Source: Tetraselmis striata (Eukaryota > Chlorophyta > Chlorodendrophyceae > Chlorodendrales > Chlorodendraceae). Taken from it: 64,000 nt of DNA. The notes under the pieces were generated by a model, which saw only the letters and a program-made list of their open reading frames with translations, ran no database searches and was not told the origin of the DNA. This document shows positions 32,766-42,983 of the stretch, in pieces. Positions within the stretch are counted from its first letter, which is position 1. Every line of letters begins with the position of its first letter. The stretch spans positions 1 through 64,000 of the forward strand of contig VCJN01001110.1 of assembly GCA_006384855.1 (NCBI GenBank). The letters run 5' to 3'. Made by a program: the position numbers and the translations under genes.

Positions 32766-33852
32766 AGCAGTCTCGACTCTAGCAGACGAGCAGAGTGTCA
32801 GCTTACTCTATGCCGACTCGGACCCGAGCCTCAGCCTCCCGAGACGCTACACCTTCCCCACCCCGCGACAGCGGGATGCCCCCCTCGCCCTGTATCGGAA
32901 GACGCCTTAGTGGACGACGCCCCGGGCGGCGCCACGGCGGCATCTGTCGCGGAATTGGAAAAACGCCTGACGGCCCAAGCGGAAGCCCTGGAGAAGCGGC
33001 TGGCCGGACAGTTTGAGGTTGCTACGGCGGCCTTGCTCGCTCGACTCGCCCCCCCCCACTAACCCGCTTCCTCCCGAAGGTACCCAGCCAGCCAACCCCG
33101 CGGGCACGCCTGCGCCCGAGGGTGGTGAGCAAGGAGCGCAAGAGCCCCTTCCTGCTGAGCTAGACGCACCCGACAACGAGATCGAGTACGTCGACTTTGC
33201 CTACTACGGCCGAGTCATCCCCCCCGGTCTGGAGCGCCCCCCGCGCGACGTCGACGAGCCCCGCTTGTGGACCCTGACCGACGACACCGCCCGCGCCCTC
33301 GCGGAGAAGCGGAGTCAGGCAGCGTACGACGAATACATGCACCTAGGCTGCTATGCCTTCTTCAGTAGCTGCGCCAACGAGGCGATGCGCGGCGCTCTGG
33401 AGTCGCTTTCGACCGAGTCTGCTACGCCGGCAAGCAAGGCTGCGGCCCTTGCCGAGCTCCGCGCCTGCTACCGCACCCACTTGGCGACGGAGGAGGCCAC
33501 CCGTTCCCGGTTGGGCTACCTCCAGCTCGCCAAGAATGGGCCAACGGCTACAGAGGCGGACCGTGTTTTCGCCGAGCTCGCCCACGCAAAGTTCTGCACC
33601 CCACGGCGCATCGCCGTGTCCGGGCAACTCGACCAACTCCGCCGAGCGTTCGACGACAAGACCCTCGAGATCAGCCTTTCCGCAGCGGGCAAGGCCCGTG
33701 CCGCGGCCGCGTTCGCCAAGGCTACCCCCGACAAGCCCGCCCCCACAGAGTCCGCCGAGAGGCGCAAGCAACGCGAGCAAGCCGCTGCGGCGCGGAAGGC
33801 CGCAGCGACAGCCGCAACGTCCGACAAGGCCAAGGCCAAGGTCACCAAGTGA
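32739..33852 (+). pseudogene. Gag-like ORF of the PAT-like element (frameshifted)
   Basis: Two overlapping frames make one protein. The first part (to about 33055) ends in a coiled-coil-like segment VAELEKRLTAQAEALEKRLA. At the nine-C run near 33049-33057 the reading moves by one base into a frame that continues to the TGA at 33850-33852. The second part has a Pro/Glu linker, a helical core (YDEYMHLGCYAFF, TEEATRSRLGYLQLAKN) and a Lys/Ala-rich basic C-terminus consistent with nucleic-acid binding. No zinc knuckle is seen. The shift could be decay, a homopolymer error or slippage. Confidence 0.6.
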
Positions 33853-33898
33853 CGGTGTGGCCCGCCGCGCCGACTCATGTACGCCTACCTCCCTCTAC

Positions 33899-35836
33899 AT
33901 GCGACACCGCGTGCGGAGAAGATGGCGCGACTGGGGAAGCATCGGCGCGAGCGGGCAAGTCTTGAGTTGGATCCGCCAAGGGGTCCGGATACGCTTCAAG
34001 AATGGGCGACGCCCTCGCCCCTACAACCACGGCGTCTCCATGCGCGACGCCACTCAGGCACAACTGGACTTCATGGCTACAGAATTGCCCCGCTTCGAGC
34101 CGATTGGCGCGTGGGAGCGAGGACACTGCAACAAGTGGGTATCCAGAATGTTTCTAGTCCCCAAGCCCGGCACCAACAAATGGCGCCTCATCATCGACCT
34201 ACGGGAGCTCAACAAGTGGTGCAAGACTTTCACGATGTCCTACGAAACGCTCAAGCACCTGCGGCACCTGGCGCGCGCGGGAGATTGATTCGTGTCGATG
34301 GACCTGGCCGATGGCTACTACGCCCTTGGGATTCGGGAGGAGGACCGCGACTTCTTTACCGTGAACTGCCGAGGGGAGCTGTGGCGACTTGCGTGCCTAC
34401 CGATGGGTTGGACAGGCTCGTCGTACTACTTCTGCAAGTTGACGGCGGCCTTTACGGACCACCTGCGGACGCCCCCGAAGCGGCGCGACCCTGCGTTGCC
34501 TCCCACGGCCCCGTCCAAGCCTACTCGCCGTTTCCTGCGCAACACTCGCTGGCGGGGCGAGCGGCTCCTACCCTATATGGACGACTTCCTTTTCCTCGCG
34601 GACTCCCGCGAGACAGCCCTGGAGCTACGCGTCCGGTTAAGCACCTTGCTGGACCGCCTGGGCCTGCTGCGCAACCCCAACAAGGGAGTCTGGGAGCCCA
34701 CCCAGGTCGGCCCTCACCTGGGCATGATCATCGACCTGAAGCGCGGCGAGTTCCGCGCCCCCGAGGAGAAGCCCATCGCGCTAGCCAAGGCCGCCCGTTC
34801 TCTCCTTGGCCGCGCAGCCTCCAACAAGCGCTGGCTCCCAGCTCGGCAGCTGGCGTCCTGTGCGGGCAAGGCGCAGTTCCTGTACTTGGCAGTTACGCCG
34901 GCCCGTTTCTTTTTGCGAGAGCTGCACTGCGTCCTCGCAACCCGGCAGGGCTGGGGCGGGCGCGTCAAGATGACAAACCAGCTACGCCGCGACCTAGAGT
35001 GGTGGACCCAGGTATCTGCGCAGCACAACGGTCGCTCTATGTACAAGCCTGTGGAGACCGCGTATCTGCACGCGGACTCCAGCTCGTATGGATGGGGGGC
35101 TGTGCTGAACAACAACAGCGCTTACCAGGCGCGCGGCTTCTGGTACGAGGACGACCGCTCGCATCACATCACGTGGAAGGAGCTTCGCGCGGTACATCAC
35201 GCGGTCGAATCGTTCCTGCCGCAGCTCCGAGGACGGCGCGTCTTACTGCACGAGGACAACACGGCCGTAGTGGCAGCGCTGACCAACCTTACCTCTCGGT
35301 CGCCCGTCATGATGGAGGAGCTCCGCAAGCTGTGGCACCTCCTGGATATCCACGACATCTCCATCAGGCCCCGGTACATCCAGTCTGCAGCCAACGTTTG
35401 GGCGGACCGACTCAGCAGGGAGCTGGACGACTCCGACTGGCAGCTCAATCCGCGGATATTCGCGTACCTGCAGCGCTTGTGGGGTCCGCACACCGTCGAC
35501 AGATTTGCGTCGATGGAAAATACGCAACTTCCACGGTACAATTCCCGCTGGCGCGACCCGCATTGCGAAGCGGTGGATTCTCTCCATTTGCCGGACGAGT
35601 TCTAGCGCAGGGAACACAATTATTGCAATCCCCCGTGGGGTTTGTTGGACGATTTGGCGGACAAACTGCGACAGTCGGGCGCGGCCGCCACGGTCATCGC
35701 ACCGCACTGGCCAGGACGGCGTTGGTACCAGCTGCTGCAAGACCTCGCCACCGAGACGATTGTCTACCCGCCTACCCGCGACCTCTTCTTTCCTGGGCGG
35801 CGGGGAACGCGCGCGGGGGTCGGACTGCCCGGCTAG
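33899..35836 (+). pseudogene. Reverse transcriptase-RNase H of the PAT-like element (two in-frame stops)
   Basis: One continuous frame interrupted by TGA (34286-34288) and TAG (35603-35605). RT motifs: FLVPKPGTNKWRLIIDLRELN, then MDLADGYYALGI, PMGWTGSSYYF and the catalytic YMDD of LLPYMDDFLFLAD. RNase H motifs: HADSSSYGWGAVL, WKELRAVHHAVE, HEDNTAVVAAL, SAANVWADRLSR. After the second stop comes a conserved DIRS tail (NYCNPPWGLLDDL and APHWPGRRWYQLL). The TGA sits where relatives usually have Trp before the MDLADGY block, so one point mutation explains it. No DDE integrase follows, as expected for the class. Confidence 0.88.
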
Positions 35837-36024
35837 AGCGTCGTGGCCTTTCGGCTGCCACGCCGGCATGGCTGCACCTCCGCCGTGGGTCGCTAGGCCG
35901 GGCTATGGCCGTGCAGCCGTCGCTGCAGTACAGTGTGCAGTACCCGGGCCGCCTGTCCCACGCTCGACGCGCGCGCTACCGGCTTGCGGTGCGCCCCGGC
36001 TCTGAGGCGCCCCGGTCGGCATCA

Positions 36025-37094
36025 ATGGCGGCCGAGCTCCGGTCTTTGTTGGGGACCGACGACGTTGGTCAAGCGGCGCTCGGGTTGCTTACGGGTTCGC
36101 TGGCGGCCGGCACCTACCGCAACTACGACAGCGGCATGCGCTCTTTCGCTACTTTCTGCGAGCAGGAGGGCTTACGCCCGCTGCAAGCTACTACCAGCAC
36201 GATCGTCCGCTACACTGCCTGGCTGGGCATGCAAGGTACCGTCGGCGCGGAGTCCCTTCAACAGTACTACTCGTCCATCAACAAGTACTTCCGCGACCAT
36301 CAGCGCCAGCCTGTCGCCCTCGGCGAAATGGTGGCCGACGCGCGCCGCGGCCTGGCCATCCAGCAAGAGCGTCTTGCGGCGGAAGACGTCCGCGTCGCCC
36401 TGCCTGCGCCCGTTGCGGCTGACATCCTAAACACCGCGATTGGATTTCGGCAGACATTGGTGTGGGAACCCGCTAATATTGCGGACATCCGCGCTTTCAG
36501 AGCGCGCTCGCGACGATTACGGCGTACGTCTTCCTGTGCCGCGCGGAGTCCGGCATTAGCTGCGAGACCGGTGATTTAGTGGTCGACCGGCCGTCCGGAA
36601 GCATTCTACTGTACGTCCGCAACCAGAAAGGCGACCAGCGTACGAGGGTTTCCGCTAAGCCCCTGATAAATCTGCCCATCGCCGCCGTTCCGGACTTCGC
36701 TGACCTGCTGGACTGGTATACCGTCAGTCGCGACGCCTACTGCCGCCGTTTCTACGGCGCCAGCCCGCCGCCCAAGTTCTGGAGCATCTCCCCGCTGGAG
36801 TCTTCCGCCACTTGGTCGGTTTCAGCCACTCTTACCGAGTGGTTGCGGGAAGCCTACCTGGCGGCAGGCGCCCGACCTCCCACCGGTTTCAAGTGGACAT
36901 CGCACAGTTTACGCAAGAGTGCCGCTTCCGCAGCAAGCTGCGTCGGCGTCCCCTTGCCGGCCATCAAACACATGGGCGATTGGTCGAAGAACAGCGAGGT
37001 GGTCACCGGGAAGTACATCGACCCGACCATGCGCCCGACTCCTGCGGCCTGGAGGTTCTTCGGTTGGCTCGTCCCCGTCCGGCCGCCGGCCTAA
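36025..37094 (+). pseudogene. Tyrosine recombinase of the PAT-like element (frameshifted)
   Basis: Starts at MAAELRSLLG. The N-terminal SAM-like domain (YRNYDSGMRSFATFCEQEGL) is followed by the catalytic domain. Around 36490-36503 the frame moves so that ALATITAYVFLCRAESG and the rest are read in another frame. The catalytic set is visible: Arg in LCRAES, HSLR with its His and Arg, GDWSKNSEVV (Trp at the His/Trp position), and Tyr in GKYID. This enzyme would integrate the circular DNA intermediate. The single shift, if real, inactivates this copy. Confidence 0.85.
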
Positions 37095-37125
37095 GCTTCA
37101 TGTGCTAGCCTTTGGCTTTCGTCTC

Positions 37126-37152
37126 TGGCAAACAGTGCCTCCTTGGGTAAAT
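37126..37152 (+). repeat. Split direct repeat B1
   Basis: A 27-mer beginning TGGCAAACAGTGCCTCCTTG, directly joined to A2; identical to B2 at 37425-37451. Confidence 0.9.
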
Positions 37153-37328
37153 GGTCAGATGTAGTCATCTAGAGGTTTACAGTACATTAGCTATGTTGTA
37201 CTGCGCACGACCCCCGAGGTCGGCGCACGGACTAAGGCCTGCCGGCCCGCACCAGCACTACGACCTGAGGGATCCACCCTCGGGCACATGCACTCTCTGC
37301 TTTGCGCTCGCCTCAACCGGCTCGCGCA
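37151..37328 (+). repeat. Split direct repeat A2
   Basis: 178 bp, second copy of A1, differing at two positions (A/G and G/T). Confidence 0.93.
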
Positions 37329-37424
37329 CCCACCCACCCTCAACCATCTTTTTGCGCTAGGAGACACCCAGGCCAAGCCTGTGGTTCTTGTCTTAGCCTT
37401 CGATGTAAGCGAGCTGACATTCTT

Positions 37425-37451
37425 TGGCAAACAGTGCCTCCTTGGGTAAAT
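37425..37451 (+). repeat. Split direct repeat B2, right end of the PAT-like element
   Basis: Identical 27-mer to B1; marks the right end of the element. Confidence 0.9.
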
Positions 37452-37834
37452 TAGTAAATAATAGTAGATATTGTTTTTCGCTGCCTCCTAGCGTGTTTCG
37501 ACCGGAAGGGCATCGCCCCGCTGGATGGCCTCGCTGACCCGTCTCCATCTGGATTTCATGTCGCGGCGGACAGCGGTCAACCGACTTGAGCCCAGGAGAC
37601 CGAGCAGCAAGTGCGGCTGGTCTGGGTCGGGTCGGGTTTGCTGGTTGGCGCACAGCCGTACAACAGCGGACGGCAACCCGCTACCTAGGTACCCGTAATC
37701 CTTATATGTATCTCACATACCTGCGCCCACGCTAGATTGTATCCCGGTGCTGATGCCACTTGATTGCTGCTTTCGAAGAGGATGCGCTGCTGCTAGTGCG
37801 CGCTGCATGCCGAGGTCGCGCATCACGCAATCAA
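37452..37834. other. Spacer between the PAT-like element and R2
   Basis: Holds a minus-strand frame at 37488-37676 with an R/W/K-rich segment (DMKSRWRRVSEAI). No family is recognised; it may be a further transposon remnant. Confidence 0.3.
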
Positions 37835-39058
37835 CTATATGGTCACTATGACTCGTGGATATATTCAATATTAAAGTAATTACATGAGCTAGCAGCAGAA
37901 GGCGATATCGGAAATCACCAAAGAAAAGGGCAATCAGAAAGGTCCTCTACAGCGACTGCGGGGTGGAAGCAGCAACATGAGAAGACGTGGAGTGGGCACG
38001 AGCACACGCATCAGACTTGGCCATCTGCACACCGGCAGAGAGAATGCCGCCTAGGGTACCATGCACGCAAGCCGAGACCCGCTGCAACAGCCCCCGCCGT
38101 GTGCGCGACAGGTGACGGAGGAACTCAGCAGGTTGGCTGGCGACAAAGTTCCGAAGTGCCTGAACGGATTGACCACGAAGAAAGCAAGAGGTCGGGGCGG
38201 AAGGACCGCCAGGGAAGTTGCGCACAGCCAACAGCACCGCGAAGATGTAGACCACCGTCAAAGCGGACTTCCCGAGACGGCCGCGGTCCTCAACCACAAA
38301 AGGGTAGTACCGGTGAACACCCTGCACTGGGGCGGAAGACGCCCGGTCCGCTGCCAACTTGCCATGCTCCGCCTCGGTCGCCGCGATTCCCGGGGTGCAC
38401 CAGCGGGGGTCGTTGCTCCAAGTGGGGGTCGTGGAGGACACGCACGCGAAGTCGATCATGTAATCGCATGCCGCCCCCCCCCCCCCCCCCCCCCCCCCAC
38501 CCCGCCAGCGTCAAGTCCGACGGCCGCGAGCGGTCCGCTGGGCGCAGCCCACGCGTCTCAAGGGTCAAGTCGCCGGCTCCCGAACGGTCCCGGTCAAGCA
38601 CCGCCCCCGCATCAATTGCCACAGATGCCCACAGGTTCTTCAAAGCGGTATGCATGCGGTGCTTGTAGTTCGCTGCGGGGCATATGGGTAGATGATCCAC
38701 GATGAAATCCGTAGCGCTCCGGTTCGAGCCATCCGTAGAGCGAAGCCATAAGGGATCAATACCACACGTGGGGCCAGGGAAAGTGACAAGCGCGGAACCT
38801 CCGCGCGGGCAAAGGTCCAGTACCCGCGCAGCGGCGGCCGAATAAGCAGCATGGGGAATCTTGCGGGCGGACTCGTGATCCGACTGGAAAAGCGATAGGG
38901 AGCCCGGCCCGCACGCGTTGTACAAGCGCAGGGTATCAAGTCGCGAGGCCGTTGCACCAGTACGTTGGAAGCTGAGATCGAGGGCCACGAAGTCACGCAA
39001 GCGAATCGCACGGCTGACTTATATGGTCGCTATATGACACGTGGATATATTCAATATT
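37835..39058 (-). mobile_element. Dispersed repeat R2 bounded by short direct repeats
   Basis: The core 37879-39012 is the inverted, shorter relative of R1 (16541-17672), with the same coding-like blocks on the minus strand (RLDTLRLYNACGPG, YKHRMHTALKNLWASVAI, GPSAPTSCFLRG) and a C run at 38467-38498 matching the G run of R1. On each side lies a similar sequence of about 40 bp in direct orientation, at 37835-37872 and 39018-39058, sharing TATATGGTC and CGTGGATATATTCAATATT. That arrangement resembles short terminal direct repeats or a duplicated insertion edge. Frames are broken and the protein family is not recognised. Confidence 0.5.
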
Positions 39059-39236
39059 CATACGAGTGTACAGCAGTGGCTGGCGGCGGTGCAGCAGCGC
39101 GTTGTTTGTTACACATTTCCACAAATACTAATATACGTCACCAGTCTCACGTCCTCCCTGATGTCAGTGTTGTGCACAAACACCAGTCGAAATACACGCT
39201 AGACTGTCGATGGCCTCCACTCCAGTTTCCGATGTG

Positions 39237-42226
39237 TCATGCCATGTCATCAACCCGGGTGTCTTCCTCGGCGGGTGCCCACGCTTGCGCGTGGGTAATC
39301 CCGGCCTGCTGCACCACGTCCTGGAACCTCACCGCAGCGATTGGAGACGCACCTCCCATAGGTACTGAAGTCTCTGGGGACCGTGCGCTCCAGGGCTTGA
39401 CGGCCTTCTCTTTCACGGCTGACCAAGCAGATGGGGCTCGCTTCATCGCAAACCGGCTGGTTTCCTGTGCGAGGTTCTTCACTTGCACGACTCGGCTGCG
39501 CACTCGCCACAGTCTGCTGCGGAAGAACAGGCTGCCGACGAAAGTGAGAGACGCAAAGATGGCCACGATCACAATCACGCCGCCGAAGTCCACCACGCTC
39601 ATGGCCGTGGAGCCCACAGCCGTGCTTGCGGATGACGAGGATGAACACGTACTGCCCCCCGCGCTGGTGTAGTTTGCCCATAGCGCCTGCACAAAGCCTT
39701 CCTCCTCGAGCCTCACTAGCCAGGCGTCTAGAACAGTGACGATCATTGGCTGCAGGGTCATATTGGCACAGTGTTTCAATGGCTGAAATATGCCAATGCA
39801 ACAGTTCATCGCAGAGGGGGGGGGGGGGGGGGGGATGAAGCACACGCGTCTGGGCTGATACGATCTTTCTCTCATCGTGGCCGCCATTTGCTCTTACTAT
39901 TCGTGTTATTTACTGTAATATGCGCCAGAAAAGCCGGCGCTGGGGATCGGACAGGCGCATAGGAACGGGCCCACCTTGCACGCCGTGCTTCCGGCAGCAA
40001 AGCCTCCCCCTGACCGGCTGAGGAACTGACCAGCGAGGCCAAGTGTGCAGTCGCCGGATCCGGCAATGAGGAGCTGCAGCTCCGCCAGTCCCGCGACGCC
40101 CGCCACGCAGTGCCCAGCCTTTATGGCCGTATACATCTCATTGACGCCATAGACCTCTGCATGCCACAGGGTCGCATAGTCAGGAACCTTCGAATATAGT
40201 CTATACCATCGGTGCATGACCACCACGCACAGGAGACACGTGTACAGCGTAGCTGCCGTCATAGGTGATGCATGTAGCGAAGTGGCGACTAAGCGGAAGC
40301 AACATGCAGATTGCACAGTGCTGCAGAGAGTGGCGCACCGTAAGTCCGCAGCTTGCTGTACTCCGCGCCCAGCCCTGCTCCGTACCCGTCCAGCAGACAA
40401 CACACCTCGTTTGCCCGCAGCACGTCATCCAGGCTGTTGAATGTGGTGTTGGCTGTACTCTGTGACACCAGGTAGTTGGCCAGGTTTGCTGAAAGGGAAA
40501 CACACATGCTGCATTATTAGCTTTTTGGTTCCTCGCATGATATCAATCGCGCTGACGTATGGATGCCTCCGACTGCACATCGGTTTGCCGGTGCCATTGA
40601 GACAACAGTACATTACCGGGAGGAGATGCAGGTGGTGAAGGGGTACCTGTGTAGGCGGCAACTGTGATGAGGATGGCGAATGAGAATCCAACTGAAAACA
40701 CCTTCCCCATCGGGGTCTGTGGAGAGTGGTAGGCTGCCCCGGTGAGGGAGGAGAAGCCAAGGTAGACGGAGTGCAGGACATTGATGTACCACGCGTCGGA
40801 GGGGGCAAACTCTATGTAGTTCTCGCCTCGCTCTAGGAACCACATGAAGAGGCTGGCGCCCAGGATGAGCAGCACGATGGTGATCCATAGCATGGTGCTG
40901 AAGGGCGACAGGACGGTCAGGAGGCTCTGCGTGACGGTCTTGGTGGAGCTGGCGCTTTTGCTGGTGATCATGATCATTGACGTGTCCACCTGCGAGGCAG
41001 CAAGTACCAAGTGAGAGACTATCACTTATCACCTTCTCACGTGTACTGCAGGATGGCAACAAAGTGCCACCCCTTGGGAGGGTAGCACACGGGGGTATGC
41101 ATGGCATGCGTAAGCACCCAAGAGCAGGCCATGCATGTAAACGGTGGTGCTGGGATGGCTGGCCTGCCGGTCGTACCACATGCTTGCCGATGGCGACGCC
41201 ATTGCTGCGGCGGAATGACGTGTCCACCCACCACTGCCCCAGGAGGTCGTACGCCTCTCCGCCCCTGGTGAGGGTGTCGTCCCAAGTCGACTCATTGTCC
41301 ATCTTGATGAGGAGATGTTTGGTGAAGGTGAAGCCTGCCCGCCGGCTGATCTCGGTAAGGAGCTCCTGAAAGCAAATGGTCGCCACAGTCACGATACGTC
41401 GGGTATGACGGCAATGCCGGTCGGTACATCACTTGCAATGCTGTCCTTATCCGTGCTAGTGCATTCAGAGTAATTGGAATGGCAGGATTACCGTACTCAG
41501 ATGTACTGTGTTAGGTGGGTGATGGCAGTGCAGACACTCGGGGAGGTGTTGCAGGAAAGCCATGCGTGTGAGCGAGCATGTGCATTGGGAAGTCACCAGA
41601 TCATGCCCGCCTGTGATGCCGCCCTCCTCGTCCACATTGATGAAAGGCGACCACGGAGTGAATGCGATGTGAAGGTGGCGATTACGCAAGAAATTGCTGC
41701 CGTTGATCGTGTCCTCGTCCTGAGAAGTGTAACGTTAGTACAGCCACATCCCGCAAGCATAACCGAGCCTGCTGCGGATGCGGATGTGCTAGTCTTAAGA
41801 AGAACGCTGCGAGTACATAAGAACCTGCCCTGCCTGCCAGAGCTTAAACGTAGACGAAGCTATAATGGAAGTATATTTGATGTCTTTAAGAGGCTATGTG
41901 TAATCCCATGCTTATGACAAAGGTTCTAATAGGTGCGTCGGTACCCTCTGATGATATGGCTTAATGCGCTACGGCCGAAGCACCCTCGTGCTGCATGTCA
42001 ACGGTGCAGCGCGGTAGGACCGAGCTCCTCGCACCTGCAGCGTCCCGGTAGTGTTGAAAAGCTGACAGTAATCAACGAAGGGGACGCCCCCCGCGGCAGC
42101 CGGCACGATGGCGGTGAGTAGCGTGTAGGCGACACTCGCCAGCGCTAGGACGACGGCATGCCTCACGCGCCGCCGCCCGCTCGGCTGCAGTACGCATGCC
42201 AACCCATGAATAAGTTGTGCTGGCAT
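39237..42226 (-). CDS. GLR: Ionotropic glutamate-receptor-like channel, copy A
   Basis: Seven exons, phases exact, 595 residues: 42226-42035, 41719-41597, 41365-41177, 40989-40647, 40488-40339, 40252-39975, 39749-39237. Order: signal peptide, ligand-binding half S1 (HLHIAFTPWSPF, ELLTEISRRAGFTF, DLLGQWWVDTSFRRSNG), TM1 (STMLWITIVLLILGASLFMWF), pore loop (YLGFSSLTGAAYHSPQTPMG), TM2 (in this layout the pore helix outflow FSVGFSFAILITVAAYT), the YTANLANYLVSQST gate that matches the SYTANLAAFL signature, S2 with a C-x-L-G-x-x-G-x-F-type end (GDCTLGLAGQF), TM4 (VVDFGGVIVIVAIFASLTFVG) and a cytosolic tail. There is no amino-terminal LIVBP domain. The expected role is a ligand-gated cation channel of the plasma or ciliary membrane; ligand is unknown. 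Exons 2-5 equal those of copy B in length. Confidence 0.93.
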
Positions 42227-42983
42227 GCTGGCACCTTTTTTCCTCGCTCCGTTTCTACTGCGATACTTTGTGCGTGGGGCCGAAGCTGCGAGTCGTCTGC
42301 CTGTTGGGTCCCCCCGGGTACAGGCGGCGACAGGTTGCCCCGTGCACCGTTGATCCCCTGCCGGCTAGCCGGAAGTCTCCCGATAGTATCCGCTGAACGG
42401 TGTGCCCTTGTGAAGGCTCAGACGCCGACAGCGGGTCGACATTTATGAGCGTACTGGTGTTGCCAGAGGAGGCAGCAGTTACGGATGTGCACCTGCCCTG
42501 CAGTGGAAGCCGCAAGGAAGAGTCGGCGCTTTGTGTCAGCAGCCCCTGTTGTCTGGCATCTGCGCCGACAAGGTCCGCCGCGAAAGATCGCGCGCTGTAC
42601 TCGTACGTACGGGTAGCTGGCTGTCGCGTACATAAGCGTACATCAGGGGTACCAGTACTCGTCGTACCCGCGCCCGCATATCGTACTACCGTACCAGGTA
42701 CCCGGTAACGATGACCGAGCATCGAATTATCAGCAGCAGCATTTCATATTTCATATGGCCGCGCCTAGCTTTAGCGACTAATCCTTAGTCGCTATACCGG
42801 TTGCTATTATACACGCGGTATACGGTCGCTACTCGTTCGCTACTCTCTGGCTGATGCATCGGCCGACGGCGACGAGCAGCTTCGCGTCTCCCTACTAAGG
42901 TCGTCTCTCGCTACATAGGAGGTAGCCGACTCGAAGCTGCCAACCCTTTCCCCCTGAGTAGCGAAGGACCACTAATCATCGGA
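42227..42983. promoter_or_regulatory. Shared head-to-head upstream region of the two GLR genes
   Basis: 757 bp between the two start codons, so it must carry both promoters. Contains clustered TAGTCGCTA/GTCGCTAC motifs (42772-42845) and GTAC-rich sequence (42600-42700). No TATA box stands out and the two halves are not a perfect palindrome, so the duplication has diverged most here. Confidence 0.5.

Larger units (their letters stand above)
32588..37451 (+). mobile_element. PAT/kangaroo-like DIRS retrotransposon (tyrosine-recombinase type)
   Basis: The layout is A1 - ORFs - B1 - A2 - B2, the split-direct-repeat structure of PAT-like elements. A1 (32588-32765) and A2 (37151-37328) are 178 bp and differ at two positions; B1 (37126-37152) and B2 (37425-37451) are identical 27-mers. 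Internal ORFs in order are a gag-like protein, reverse transcriptase plus RNase H, and a tyrosine recombinase. Such elements integrate by recombination, leave no integrase-type target duplication, and carry no DDE integrase. The near-identical A repeats suggest a young insertion, yet the ORFs carry two in-frame stops and two single-base shifts. Confidence 0.92.

Noticed and set aside
33877-36579. A 900-codon single protein in the retrotransposon
   Set aside because: Its first 700 residues are an off-frame reading of the RT-RNase H region. Only the last part is the real recombinase N-terminus.
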